DNA of 58,745 nucleotides, from assembly GCA_949295125.1 (NCBI GenBank), contig CASFJV010000049.1, positions 1-58,745 on the forward strand, given 5' to 3'. Each line of letters opens with the position of its first letter. Within the stretch, counting starts at the first letter, position 1. Position numbers and translations under genes: made by a program. This DNA is from an uncultured Spirochaetales bacterium. GTDB taxonomy: Bacteria > Spirochaetota > Spirochaetia > Sphaerochaetales > Sphaerochaetaceae. Positions 27,316 through 36,615 of this stretch are shown one piece after another. Below the pieces are notes generated by a model that saw only the letters and a list, made by a program, of their open reading frames with translations, had not been told where the DNA came from and did no database searches.

Positions 27316-27914
27316 TGGAATATGTAGCATTGGATTTTGAAACTGCAAATAAAAGCGCAGATAGTGCATGTTCCATCGGGCTCAGCCTGTTTAATGCAGA
27401 AGGTGAGGAGCTTGATTCCTTCTACTCCCTGATCTGTCCGGAGGTGCCATATTTTGATCCTGAGTGCACCGCAGTGCACGCACTCAATCCTTATGATATC
27501 CTGAATGCGCCGAAGCTCAGTGTGATCTGGCCTGATATCCTGTCTTTCATAGGGAAAAGGCCGCTGGTTGCCCATAATGCGTCTTTTGACATCAAAGTGC
27601 TGAAAGAAAGTGCTGAGACTGCCGGAGTGGGTGGGCTCGATAATGATTACTACTGCACACTCTCATTATCCAGAAAGCTGTTAAAGGATCTGCCATCCAA
27701 GAGGCTCAGCGCAATCGCAGAACACTTCAACTGGCGCTACAATGCCCATGATGCAGGAGATGATGCATATGTGTGCGGACTTCTTTTTTCAAGGCTTTGC
27801 GGAAGCACGCTGCTGGATGAGAGGAAATTCAGGGAATTCATAACGGACATCTACAGCAGAGGAAGCTCTACTGCTTATCCAAAGAGGATTACAATAGAAA
27901 ACTCCCTTTTCTAG
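27312..27914 (+). CDS. DnaQ-like 3'-5' exonuclease
   Basis: The 200-residue protein has the DEDD exonuclease fold. ExoI is VALDFETANK (Asp, Glu), ExoII is LVAHNASFDIKVL, and ExoIII is AHDAGDDAYVCGLL with His-x4-Asp (DEDDh type). Members proofread or trim DNA or RNA 3' ends. There is no polymerase domain. It is translationally coupled to the CyuA-like gene by ATGA overlap and converges on the PAP2 gene with stop codons overlapping in CTAG. Substrate unknown. Confidence 0.88.
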   Translation: MMEYVALDFETANKSADSACSIGLSLFNAEGEELDSFYSLICPEVPYFDPECTAVHALNPYDILNAPKLSVIWPDILSFIGKRPLVAHNASFDIKVLKESAETAGVGGLDNDYYCTLSLSRKLLKDLPSKRLSAIAEHFNWRYNAHDAGDDAYVCGLLFSRLCGSTLLDERKFREFITDIYSRGSSTAYPKRITIENSLF

Positions 27915-28843
27915 ATGACATCCCTGAACATGTCCTGGTAATACTTTTTCTCCTTCATGATATCCAGCTTTATCAGGAGCCTTGGAACGATTAATGTAGC
28001 CATAGCTCCAATGAGGCTGTAGCGGACGAATGCCCATATGTAATAAATTGAGTCAGGAATAAGCATGCTGGTTGCCTGGACAGCTGTTATAAGGAGGAGC
28101 CCTATAATGACACTCAGCACTTTCCCTTTCACCTTTTTTGCAGGGACGAAGTCTGATGTGGTGATTTCAACTGCAGATCCAATCAGCGCAAAAGCAAAGA
28201 CTGCGGTGTTCTTCATGAAGTCTGAAAATGCCGTTTCATCAACCAGTCCTAACTGAAGGAGGATGGCTAAGGCAAGTGAGATGGCAGCAAGTACAGTTCC
28301 TGCTGGCAGTACCACGCTCCTTAAAGCTTTCTTATTCTCATACAGCTTTCCGAAAGCAGAGGAGAGGAATATGGTTATTCCAAGCCCTATTATGGTCCCA
28401 AATATTACATCCAGCGGCCAGTGGACTCCCAGATACAGTCTTGACAGCGGCACTCCGATAATAAGGAGAACGCATGCAATCCTCAGGAAAATATTGCTGA
28501 AAAGTAGGAACAGTGATGAATAGAAGGACGATGCTCCGGTACTGTGCCCTGATGGGAATGAGTATCCAGTGGCAGTTTCTATCCTCTCTGCCCTGATGAG
28601 TTCTGGATGCACCTGGAATGGACGTGGTGCCCTGACTATTGCCTTGAGAGTCTGCATGGCAGTTAATGAAAGCATGAGGGAGGTGAATATCTGGAATCCC
28701 TTTTTCTTGTCAATTGCCCAGTATATCATCACAAGGATGATTATCATGATGTTCTCTTCCCCGAATGAGGAAAGCAGGTTTGCAATTATATCCAGGACAG
28801 GGGTTGCAATCCTCTGGAAAAACAGCATTATCTCTAAGCTCAT
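27911..28843 (-). CDS. PAP2-family membrane phosphatase
   Basis: The inner-membrane enzyme has 310 residues and about eight hydrophobic segments. All three phosphatase motifs are present: KAIVRAPRP, YSFPSGHSTGAS and SRLYLGVHWPLDV. Family members dephosphorylate undecaprenyl pyrophosphate or phosphatidate on the outer face. The C-terminal extension of four membrane segments (from about 180) is longer than in minimal PAP2 enzymes. The stop overlaps that of the exonuclease gene. The lipid substrate is not defined. Confidence 0.88.
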   Translation of the reverse strand: MSLEIMLFFQRIATPVLDIIANLLSSFGEENIMIIILVMIYWAIDKKKGFQIFTSLMLSLTAMQTLKAIVRAPRPFQVHPELIRAERIETATGYSFPSGHSTGASSFYSSLFLLFSNIFLRIACVLLIIGVPLSRLYLGVHWPLDVIFGTIIGLGITIFLSSAFGKLYENKKALRSVVLPAGTVLAAISLALAILLQLGLVDETAFSDFMKNTAVFAFALIGSAVEITTSDFVPAKKVKGKVLSVIIGLLLITAVQATSMLIPDSIYYIWAFVRYSLIGAMATLIVPRLLIKLDIMKEKKYYQDMFRDVI

Positions 28844-28941
28844 GGACTAATTTTAGCATGTGATGCAGCTTTTTCCAAATCAGAAATTGGACTTGGCTAA
28901 TCCTCCTGTGCCTTTACATGCAATGCAAAAAAAGAGCATAT

Positions 28942-30015
28942 CTAGCCGCTTTTCCTTCCGTTTATTTCCCATGAGAGTTTCCTGGACTGGACCTCTTCAC
29001 CTTTTATGAGTGAAACGAGAGCATCTGCTGCTGTATTGCCGATCCTCTCCCTGCCATGCCCAAGCGATGTTATAGGAACAGATCCAATCTGGCTGTAGAA
29101 GCTGTTGTCAAAACTGACAACTGCGATATCCTCTGGAACGCTTTTCCCGCAGTCCTGCATACGTTTTATCAGGTTGAATGCTATTTCATCGTTATAGCAG
29201 ACTACAGCCGATGACCCTGAAAGCCTCTTGTTGATGAACCGGTCCAGCCTGTCTTCGCCATGCCCTGTGATAATTGCCCGCCTGTCTTCTGTATCATACC
29301 AGCAGAATGAACTGTCATTTATCCTGAGGCCTTCTTCAAGCATTGCAGAGACAACGCCGTAATATCTCTCTGGCCCCTGCATGTCATCACTCTTGAAAAT
29401 GCCTGCAATCCTCTTATGCCCTTTTGCTATCAGGTACTTTGCCAGCTGGTAGCCGCCCTTATAGTTGTCATCAAGTATGCTTGGAAAATCTGGAAGGTTG
29501 CGGTATGTGCCATGGATGAAAAGCACTGGTATTCCCATCTCCTTAAAACGCATGAAGAGATCACTGTTCGCTGTGGGAAGGGCCGTTTTTGATCCTTCTA
29601 TGAGGATTGCACTGACGTTTTTTACTGAAAGGGCGCTCAGTATCTCCCTTTCCTTTGAGACTTTGTTCTCTGTGGCATATACAAGGGTGGAATAGCCATT
29701 CTTTTCGAAAATGATCTGAGCTTCGTGAAGTACGGCAGGAAAGATGTAGTCATCAATGAATGTCGTTATCACTGCGATCTGTTTTGCATCTTCAGAGTCT
29801 CTTTTCTGAAGCCTGATGTATGATCCGCTTCCCTGCCGCCTTTCTATCAGACCCTCCTGCTCAAGCAGGTCCAGGGCATTCCTTACTGTCTGCCTGCTTA
29901 CCCCGTACTGCTCTGCAATCTCCATTTCGGTTGGAATCCTTCCACGCCCCGAATTTGCCAGTTTTGAAATCTCTCCCCTGAGCATGTCTGCCAGGCTTCT
30001 GTATTTTGCTGCCAC
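28942..30015 (-). CDS. araR: GntR/LacI-type repressor, AraR homologue
   Basis: The 357-residue protein has an N-terminal GntR winged HTH (1-70: IPTEMEIAEQYGVSRQTVRN, ERRQGSGSYI) fused to a LacI-type sugar-binding domain (80-355: IAVVSFDNSFYSQIGSVPIT). This is the architecture of Bacillus AraR, which represses arabinose genes until arabinose binds. The start is GTG 30015 with AAGGAAG upstream. It is transcribed away from the arabinose operon, and operator-like repeats lie in its own promoter as well as ahead of the operon, consistent with autoregulation. Confidence 0.88.
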   Translation of the reverse strand: MAAKYRSLADMLRGEISKLANSGRGRIPTEMEIAEQYGVSRQTVRNALDLLEQEGLIERRQGSGSYIRLQKRDSEDAKQIAVITTFIDDYIFPAVLHEAQIIFEKNGYSTLVYATENKVSKEREILSALSVKNVSAILIEGSKTALPTANSDLFMRFKEMGIPVLFIHGTYRNLPDFPSILDDNYKGGYQLAKYLIAKGHKRIAGIFKSDDMQGPERYYGVVSAMLEEGLRINDSSFCWYDTEDRRAIITGHGEDRLDRFINKRLSGSSAVVCYNDEIAFNLIKRMQDCGKSVPEDIAVVSFDNSFYSQIGSVPITSLGHGRERIGNTAADALVSLIKGEEVQSRKLSWEINGRKSG

Positions 30016-30042
30016 GTCTATCTTCCTTGGCTAGATGATAAC

Positions 30043-30223
30043 ATACAATTTGAATTAAAGGAAATGTATTTATTTTTAAATTTTAATTATAAATTGTATT
30101 TGAAATAGAACCAACTTACATATGCTCATAAAATGATTTATGACAAATAGTACAAATATGAAACTCTATTTCATTTATAAATTGTATTTAACTTATATTT
30201 TAGCTTTTAATTTGTATTTAATT
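30043..30223. promoter_or_regulatory. Four operator-like repeats between araR and the arabinose operon
   Basis: The core AAATTGTAT or AATTTGTAT occurs three times on the plus strand (about 30091-30099, 30179-30187 and 30209-30217), each followed by TT. It occurs once inverted (ATACAATTT at 30044-30052), in the araR promoter. The flanks are strikingly AT-rich. TAGTACAAATA at 30149-30159 is a weaker relative. AraR is the likely binder (inference). Confidence 0.55.
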
Positions 30224-30256
30224 TAAAGCTGAATTTGGAAGCAGCCAAAAAATTTG

Positions 30257-30285
30257 TTGACAGCAGAAAAAAACCGTGCTGAAAT
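30257..30285 (+). promoter_or_regulatory. Promoter of the arabinose operon
   Basis: A consensus TTGACA (30257-30262), a 17-base gap and TGAAAT (30280-30285) with an extended -10 TG at 30277-30278 lie just downstream of the operator cluster, about 50 bases before the start codon. Confidence 0.6.
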
Positions 30286-30336
30286 CATAAATAAGGGATG
30301 GAACATCCCCAAAACAAAAGAGAGGTAAAAAAACAG

Positions 30337-31314
30337 ATGAAGAAACTATTACTTACATTAATGGTTATGCTATTGGCAGTAACAGTTGTATTCGCAAATG
30401 GTGCACAGGAAGCAGCTGCATCGGACGAGGGCGGGCTGATCAGAGTTGGAATTATCAACAACGATCCAAATGAATCGGGATACCGCACAGCCAATGACAA
30501 TGACATGAAGAGGGTATTCACAGAAGAGAACGGCTATGATGCTTCATTCTACTACAGCCTCAGGAATGATGAGCAGATCGCAGCTGCCCAGAATTTCATC
30601 CAGAACGAGGTTGATTACCTTCTTATTTCTGCAGCAGGAACAGCAGGCTGGGATTCAGTGCTCCAGGATGCACAGAATGCTGGAATCGGAGTTATCCTCT
30701 TTGACAGGACAATCGATGCTGATGAGAGCCTTTATCTTGCATCCATCGTTTCCGATATGGCAAAAGAGGGTGAGACAGCTGTAGCATGGCTTGAGAGCCA
30801 GAACCTTGATGAGTACAATATCATCCACATCCAGGGTGTCATGGGATCTGCAGCACAGGTTGGAAGGACAGGTGCACTTGATGCTAAAGTCGCTTCCGAT
30901 CCAAAGTGGAACATCGTAACACAGCAGACAGCTGAATGGAACGCAGAGACAGCACAGCAGATCACACAGGCTGTCATCGATGCAGGAACTCCATTCAACG
31001 TAATCTATGCAGAGAATGATGATATGGCACGCGGTGCTGTAGCAGCACTTGACAGGGCAAACATCTCTCACGGAGTTGACGGAGATGTCATCATCATGGG
31101 ATTTGATACAAACAAGTGGGCTCTTGAGGAACTTCTTGCTGGAAGATGGAACTACGACGGACAGTGCAATCCATTCCAGGCTTCTTACATCGATGAAATC
31201 ATCAAGAACCTTGAGAACGGCATTCAGCCAGAGCAGAAAGTCATCTATCTCGAAGAGAGGGGATTTGATGCAGAGACAATCACACAGGCTGATGTTGATC
31301 AGTACGGAATCTAA
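30337..31314 (+). CDS. Sugar-binding protein, YtfQ-like
   Basis: The 325-residue exported binding protein of the ribose/galactofuranose type (Peripla_BP_4) starts with the signal MKKLLLTLMVMLLAVTVVFA then NGAQEA, without a lipobox Cys. The mature part begins IRVGIINNDPNESGYRTAND. A YtfQ-like pentose or furanose ligand is likely; the downstream pathway says L-arabinose. GAGGTAA precedes ATG 30337; the frame opens 13 codons earlier without a better site. It is the first gene of the operon and a hairpin follows it. Confidence 0.92.
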   Translation: MKKLLLTLMVMLLAVTVVFANGAQEAAASDEGGLIRVGIINNDPNESGYRTANDNDMKRVFTEENGYDASFYYSLRNDEQIAAAQNFIQNEVDYLLISAAGTAGWDSVLQDAQNAGIGVILFDRTIDADESLYLASIVSDMAKEGETAVAWLESQNLDEYNIIHIQGVMGSAAQVGRTGALDAKVASDPKWNIVTQQTAEWNAETAQQITQAVIDAGTPFNVIYAENDDMARGAVAALDRANISHGVDGDVIIMGFDTNKWALEELLAGRWNYDGQCNPFQASYIDEIIKNLENGIQPEQKVIYLEERGFDAETITQADVDQYGI

Positions 31315-31341
31315 TGTGGTTTAGATTATAGATGATGTTTT

Positions 31342-31375
31342 ATAAGGCACGGCGGACCAGAGCTTCCGTGCCTTA
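31342..31375 (+). promoter_or_regulatory. Intercistronic hairpin (partial terminator)
   Basis: ATAAGGCACGG (31342-31352) pairs perfectly with CCGTGCCTTAT (31365-31375), and GTTTTCT follows. It lies between the binding-protein gene and the ATPase gene, where such hairpins usually let the binding protein be made in excess over the membrane parts. Confidence 0.65.
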
Positions 31376-31410
31376 TGTTTTCTGGATCAATCAAAAAAAA
31401 GGATGGAAAA

Positions 31411-32919
31411 GTGGAAAGGAATTCAGTTCTGGAAATGAGGGGGATAAGCAAGACATTCTATACTGTCAAGGCGCTTCAGAATGTAGATTTTACACTCCGC
31501 GAAGGGGAAATTCACGCACTGATGGGTGAAAATGGCGCAGGAAAATCAACTCTCATTAAAGTTTTAACAGGTGTTTATCAGAAGGATGCCGGAGAAGTTT
31601 TCCTGAAAGGAAATGATGGGCCGGTGCATATAAAGAGCCCGGAAGATGCCCAGAATATGGGAATCAGCACGGTTTACCAGGAAATTACCCTCTGCCCGAA
31701 TTTAACGGTTGCAGAGAATATGTATATAGGACGGGGCAAGTCAAAGATCACCAAATGGAGAAAGATGAACAGGGATGCTGAAAGGATCCTTGAGAATCTT
31801 GAGATTCCTGCAAAGGCAGAGCAGCAGCTTGGAACATGCTCCATTGCAGTTCAGCAGATGGTTGCCATTGCAAGGGCAGTTGATATGGAGTGCAAGGTGC
31901 TGATCCTTGATGAGCCGACATCATCGCTTGATGAAGGGGAAGTTGCAAAGCTTTTCAAGCTCATGCTCGATCTGAAGAAAAGGGGAGTTGGCATCATCTT
32001 TGTTACGCACTTCCTGGACCAGGTATATGAGGTATGCGACAGGATCACGGTCTTGAGGGATGGCAAGCTTGTAGGGGAGTACGCGATAGAGAATCTTCCT
32101 AGGGTAGAGCTTGTTTCAAAGATGCTCGGAAAGGATCTGGATGATCTAGCGGATATAAAGGGAAGCAGCGGAAATGAAGATGTCGAAGGGGATGTGATCT
32201 ATCATGCTGATAACCTTTCCAGTGTCGCTGCCCAGCATCCATTCAATTTCGAGATCCATAAAGGGGAGGTTAACGGCTTTACCGGACTTCTTGGCTCAGG
32301 AAGGAGTGAGTGCGTCCGTGCCATTTTCGGTGCTGATCATGTAACAGGTGGAAAAGTTACAATTGAAGGGAAGGATGTCAGGATCAGCAAGCCAAAAGAT
32401 GCCATGAAGCATGGAATAGGATATCTGCCTGAAGACAGGAAAGGTGATGGCATTGTCGGAGACCTTTCTGTCAAGGAGAACATAATTCTTGCACTTCAGG
32501 TCATGAAAGGTTTCTTTGGACCAATTTCAAGGGCAAGGGCTGAGGAGTTTGCAGAGAAGTACATAAAGCTTTTGAGCATCAAGACTGAGTCTCCGGATAC
32601 CCCGATCAAATCACTTTCCGGAGGAAACCAGCAGAAAGTCATTCTTGCCCGCTGGCTTCTGACAAATCCGCAGTATCTCATCCTGGATGAACCTACCCGA
32701 GGAATTGATATTGGAACAAAGATAGAAATTCAGAAACTCGTTCTTGATCTTGCAAAAGAGGGAAGGAGCGTCACGTTCATCTCGTCCGAAATCGATGAGA
32801 TGCTCAGGACATGCTCAAAACTTTATGTCATGAGGGACGGAAAGCCTGTCGGTGAGATCACTGGAGATGGTCTGAACCAGGCTAATGTCATGAATACGAT
32901 TGCAGGAGGTGAAAGATGA
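31411..32919 (+). CDS. Sugar ABC transporter ATPase, two cassettes (YtfR/AraG-like)
   Basis: The 502-residue protein has two ATPase domains. The first has Walker A GENGAGKST and Walker B LILDEPTSSLD. The second begins near residue 255, has a degenerate P-loop region (GLLGSGRSE), signature LSGGNQQKVILARWL, and Walker B LILDEPTRGID. This layout is standard for ribose/arabinose-type importers. The GTG at 31411 with AAAAGGATGG is chosen; an earlier ATG (31375) lies in the hairpin. Its stop overlaps the first permease gene (ATGA). Confidence 0.93.
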   Translation: MERNSVLEMRGISKTFYTVKALQNVDFTLREGEIHALMGENGAGKSTLIKVLTGVYQKDAGEVFLKGNDGPVHIKSPEDAQNMGISTVYQEITLCPNLTVAENMYIGRGKSKITKWRKMNRDAERILENLEIPAKAEQQLGTCSIAVQQMVAIARAVDMECKVLILDEPTSSLDEGEVAKLFKLMLDLKKRGVGIIFVTHFLDQVYEVCDRITVLRDGKLVGEYAIENLPRVELVSKMLGKDLDDLADIKGSSGNEDVEGDVIYHADNLSSVAAQHPFNFEIHKGEVNGFTGLLGSGRSECVRAIFGADHVTGGKVTIEGKDVRISKPKDAMKHGIGYLPEDRKGDGIVGDLSVKENIILALQVMKGFFGPISRARAEEFAEKYIKLLSIKTESPDTPIKSLSGGNQQKVILARWLLTNPQYLILDEPTRGIDIGTKIEIQKLVLDLAKEGRSVTFISSEIDEMLRTCSKLYVMRDGKPVGEITGDGLNQANVMNTIAGGER

Positions 32920-34013
32920 ACGCATTGGAGGCAAAAAAAGGACTTAAGCCAACGCTTATGCGGATGATCAGGAAACAGATTTTCATTCCTCTTGCCGCAC
33001 TTGTAATCCTGGTGCTTTTCAACCTGATTGCAGATCCATCATTCTTCAAGATTTCATATTCAATGAACAGCCAGGGCTTCCCAGTTCTTTCCGGATACCT
33101 TATCACAATCCTGGATAACGCATCAGAGCTTGTCATTCTGGCAATAGGAATGACTCTTGTCACTGCAGCATCCGGAGGACAGGATATCAGTGTAGGGGCT
33201 GCTATTGCCATTGCGGGAAGCGTTGTCCTCAGGGTTCTCTGCGGAGACAATCCAAGGCCTGATGAGATGCAGCACTCCATACTGCTTGCTTTCCTAGTCA
33301 GCTGCGTGGTTGCAATGGCATTTGGTGCATTCAACGGGGCTCTTGTTGCATACTTCAACATACAGCCGATGATAGCTACACTTATCCTCTATACAGCGGG
33401 ACGCTCCATCGCGGCATGGATCAATAACAACAGGCTTCCTATCATATCTGATCCATCCTTTGGCTATTTTGGATCATTCTTGCCAGGAATTCCCATTCCG
33501 ACTCCGATCTTCATCGCTGTCATCTGCATGATACTGATAGCACTGGCTTTGAAATTCACTACACTTTCGCTGTATACGCAGTCAGTGGGAATCAATGCAA
33601 ATTCTGCAAAGCTTAACGGCATCAATCCCCGCCTGGTGAAATTCCTCACTTATGTAATTATGGGACTGTGTGTTGCCGTTGCCGGCTTCATAAAGGTTAC
33701 AAGGTTCTCAACCATCAACTATTCGGTTGTTGCCCTTGATATCGAAATGGATGCAATCCTAGCTGTTGCACTCGGAGGCAATGCCCTCTCTGGAGGCAAG
33801 TTCAGCATGGCTTCCTCAATCTTAGGGGCATATGTTATCCAGTTCCTGACGACCACTCTCTTCAAGTTCAATGTATCCAGCTCAGCCCTTCCGGCATATA
33901 AGGCTGTTGTTGTCATAGTCCTTGTTGTGATAAGCGCACCTACTGTAAGGGAGAAGCTGTCCAGGGCATGGAAGAAAATACAGTTATCAGTACTGAAGAA
34001 GGAGGCAGCATGA
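32916..34013 (+). CDS. Sugar ABC permease, YtfT-like
   Basis: The inner-membrane permease of the ribose (BPD_transp_2) class has 365 residues and about ten hydrophobic segments. GQDISVGAAIAIAGSVVLRV and LAVALGGNALSGGKFSMASS are family motifs. With YjfF-like and YtfR-like partners it would form the importer. It overlaps both neighbours by ATGA, so the operon is tightly coupled. Confidence 0.92.
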   Translation: MNALEAKKGLKPTLMRMIRKQIFIPLAALVILVLFNLIADPSFFKISYSMNSQGFPVLSGYLITILDNASELVILAIGMTLVTAASGGQDISVGAAIAIAGSVVLRVLCGDNPRPDEMQHSILLAFLVSCVVAMAFGAFNGALVAYFNIQPMIATLILYTAGRSIAAWINNNRLPIISDPSFGYFGSFLPGIPIPTPIFIAVICMILIALALKFTTLSLYTQSVGINANSAKLNGINPRLVKFLTYVIMGLCVAVAGFIKVTRFSTINYSVVALDIEMDAILAVALGGNALSGGKFSMASSILGAYVIQFLTTTLFKFNVSSSALPAYKAVVVIVLVVISAPTVREKLSRAWKKIQLSVLKKEAA

Positions 34014-35047
34014 TGAAGAGTTTGAAAAAGAGAAGTCCGCTATCGGATACCAACCTCCTTCTGCTTATTACAATCGCCGTATTTTTCCTGATGTACCTTT
34101 CTGCAATGATTTTCATAGGAAGGGGCTTCCTTCGTTTCCAGATGTTTTTCAATATCCTGAATGAAAATGCTGCCCTCATAATCCTTTCATGCGGCATGAG
34201 CATTGTCATGATTACAGGTGGAATAGACATATCGGTTGGAAAGCTTACGGCCCTGATCTGCATGAGTGCAGCTGTCAATCTGGATTACCAGGGGGGAAAT
34301 GTCGGGACCGCCATCCTTCTTTCCCTTGCCATAGGACTTGCTTTTGGCCTGGTGCAGGGATACCTGGTTGCTTATCTTGACATCCAGCCATTTATCGTGA
34401 CCCTGGCAGGAATGTTTTTTGCAAAAGGAATGACGACAATCGTCAACTCAACACAGTTCAATGTGGAAAACGAGGCATTCCAGGCTCTTAAGAGCACCAG
34501 GATATATGTGCCTGGAACCGGTACAGTGAACCGTCTGGGAGTTTATGTTCCCGGCTATGTGGAAATCGGAGTGCTGGTTGCGCTTGCTGTTGTCATCCTG
34601 CTCTTTGTCCTTCTCAGGTGGACAAAGCTTGGAAGAAGCTTTTATGCAGTTGGAGGCAATGCGCAGAGTGCAAACATGCTTGGAATCAACGTAAAAAGGA
34701 CTAAATTCCTTGCCCATCTCCTTTGCGGGCTTCTTGCCGGAATCGGCGGCTTCGTATACTTCCTGCATGTCGGATCCGGCTCTCCATCCCATGCCACAGG
34801 TGCAGAGATGAACGCAATAGCATCTTCAATCATCGGAGGTACAATGCTTACCGGAGGGGTTGGAAACATCATTGGAACATTCTTTGGCGTACTTTCACTG
34901 AGCACGATCAAGAATATCGTGTCGATGCTCGGACTTGATGATGCATGGTGGACGAACATAACGGTTGCAATCATGATCTGCATATTCCTCGTCATTCAGT
35001 CTATAGTCCTTCTGAGGAAGAAGAGCCACAGCAAGAAGGCAGCGTAA
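34010..35047 (+). CDS. Sugar ABC permease, YjfF-like
   Basis: This second permease of 345 residues has the motifs GGIDISVGKLTALICMSAAV and ASSIIGGTMLTGGVGNIIGT. The ATG at 34010, after AAGGAGG and overlapping the previous stop, is preferred over the frame opening at 33968. Two different permeases, as in the E. coli YtfT-YjfF galactofuranose system, suggest a heterodimeric channel. Twelve bases separate it from the kinase gene. Confidence 0.92.
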   Translation: MMKSLKKRSPLSDTNLLLLITIAVFFLMYLSAMIFIGRGFLRFQMFFNILNENAALIILSCGMSIVMITGGIDISVGKLTALICMSAAVNLDYQGGNVGTAILLSLAIGLAFGLVQGYLVAYLDIQPFIVTLAGMFFAKGMTTIVNSTQFNVENEAFQALKSTRIYVPGTGTVNRLGVYVPGYVEIGVLVALAVVILLFVLLRWTKLGRSFYAVGGNAQSANMLGINVKRTKFLAHLLCGLLAGIGGFVYFLHVGSGSPSHATGAEMNAIASSIIGGTMLTGGVGNIIGTFFGVLSLSTIKNIVSMLGLDDAWWTNITVAIMICIFLVIQSIVLLRKKSHSKKAA

Positions 35048-35058
35048 GGTGATAGAAA

Positions 35059-36603
35059 ATGGAAAAGAAACTTTTTTTAGGTATTGAACTTGGATCCACA
35101 AGGATCAAGGCTACTCTGATAGATGAATCATTCATCCCCCAGGCATCTGGATCATACAGCTGGCAGGATACACTCCTTGACGGTTACTGGACATACTCCC
35201 TTGATGATGTTGAAAAAGGGCTTCAGAGCTGTTACAGGGATCTGAAAGGGAATTACAGGGCAAAATTCGCAAAGGCTCTTAAGAAGGTAGATGCCATAGG
35301 GGTCAGTGCCATGATGCATGGCTATCTTGCATTTGACAGGGCTGGCAGGCTGCTTGCACCATTCAGGACCTGGAGGAATACGAGTACGGCAGAAGCTGCT
35401 AAGGAGCTGACAAGCCTGTTCAATTTCAATATTCCTCAGCGCTGGAGCGTGTCCCATCTCTATCAGGCAATACTCAATAAGGAAAGCCATGTGAAGGATG
35501 TTGCTTACATGACCACGCTTGCAGGTTATGTGCACTATATCCTCTCCCATAGGAATGTCCTTGGAGTGGGGGATGCCTCAGGCATGTTCCCAATTGATTC
35601 CACAACATGCAATTATGATGGGAAAATGGCAGATAAATTCAGGAAGCTTACAGGCTTTGATGTATATTCAGTCTTTCCTGAAGTCCTGAAAGCAGGAGAA
35701 GATGCCGGATTTCTTACAAAGGAAGGGGCACTCTTCCTCGATCCTGATGGAGATCTGGAAGAGGGTGCAATGCTTGCCCCTCCGGAAGGAGATGCCGGAA
35801 CGGGAATGAGCGCTACGAATTCCGTAAGGAAAAGGACGGGAAACGTATCTGCCGGAACTTCGATTTTCTCTATGGTTGTTCTTGAAAGGATGATGGATAC
35901 AGTCCATGAAGAGATAGATATGGTCACAACCCCTACCGGTTCTCCGGTAGCAATGGTTCACTGCAACAACTGCACAAGTGACATGAACGCTTATGTATCG
36001 GTCCTGAATGAAGCAGTTGAGCTCATGGGAGGGGAAAGTGATCTTGATGAGCTATACAGGAGGCTTTACAGGAAGGCTCTTGAGGCAAGTGCAGATGCTT
36101 CCGCATTCACTGTCTATAACTACATTTCCGGAGAGCCTGTGACAGGACTCAGCGATGGACGGCCCGTTATTGTCAGGGACAGGACAAAAAAAGCAAGTCT
36201 TGCAGATTTTGTCAGGGCCCATCTCTATTCAGCCCTTGCAACCCTTGCCTATGGCATGTACATCATGAAAGGGGAAGGTGTTGAGATCGACCGCCTCATG
36301 GGACATGGAGGGCTTTTCAGGCATCCAGTTACCGGAGCCAAATTCCTTGCATCTGCAGTAGATGCTCCGGTGTTTACCATGAAGACTGCAGGAGAGGGCG
36401 GTCCTTATGGCATGGCACTTCTAGCAGCCTACAGGGCAATCGGGCATGAAAGCCTGGAAGACTTCCTTGATAACAGGGTATTCAAGGATGCTGAAGGGGA
36501 GAGGATGGAGCCTGTTGAGGAGGAAGTGAAAGCATTCAAGGCATATCTGGACCGCTTTATCAATGGAATGGCAGTGGAAAAGGCTGCCATAGAGAAATTC
36601 TAA
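35059..36603 (+). CDS. FGGY-family carbohydrate kinase, probable ribulokinase
   Basis: The 514-residue sugar kinase has N-terminal GIELGSTRIKATLID, GVSAMMHGYLAFD and TWRNTSTAEAA. C-terminal ATP-site motifs are LMGHGGLFRHPVTG and TAGEGGPYGMALLAAY. Its place between an arabinose-type importer and araA/araD makes L-ribulose the likely substrate. It does not look like classical AraB, so it is probably one of the non-orthologous ribulokinases found in such clusters (inference). Confidence 0.85.
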   Translation: MEKKLFLGIELGSTRIKATLIDESFIPQASGSYSWQDTLLDGYWTYSLDDVEKGLQSCYRDLKGNYRAKFAKALKKVDAIGVSAMMHGYLAFDRAGRLLAPFRTWRNTSTAEAAKELTSLFNFNIPQRWSVSHLYQAILNKESHVKDVAYMTTLAGYVHYILSHRNVLGVGDASGMFPIDSTTCNYDGKMADKFRKLTGFDVYSVFPEVLKAGEDAGFLTKEGALFLDPDGDLEEGAMLAPPEGDAGTGMSATNSVRKRTGNVSAGTSIFSMVVLERMMDTVHEEIDMVTTPTGSPVAMVHCNNCTSDMNAYVSVLNEAVELMGGESDLDELYRRLYRKALEASADASAFTVYNYISGEPVTGLSDGRPVIVRDRTKKASLADFVRAHLYSALATLAYGMYIMKGEGVEIDRLMGHGGLFRHPVTGAKFLASAVDAPVFTMKTAGEGGPYGMALLAAYRAIGHESLEDFLDNRVFKDAEGERMEPVEEEVKAFKAYLDRFINGMAVEKAAIEKF

Positions 36604-36615
36604 GGAGAAAATCAT

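Noticed and set aside
30060..30240. CRISPR-like array in the AT-rich repeats
   Set aside because: Repeat units are only about 10 bases, unevenly spaced, and lie between divergent ara genes; they fit operators.
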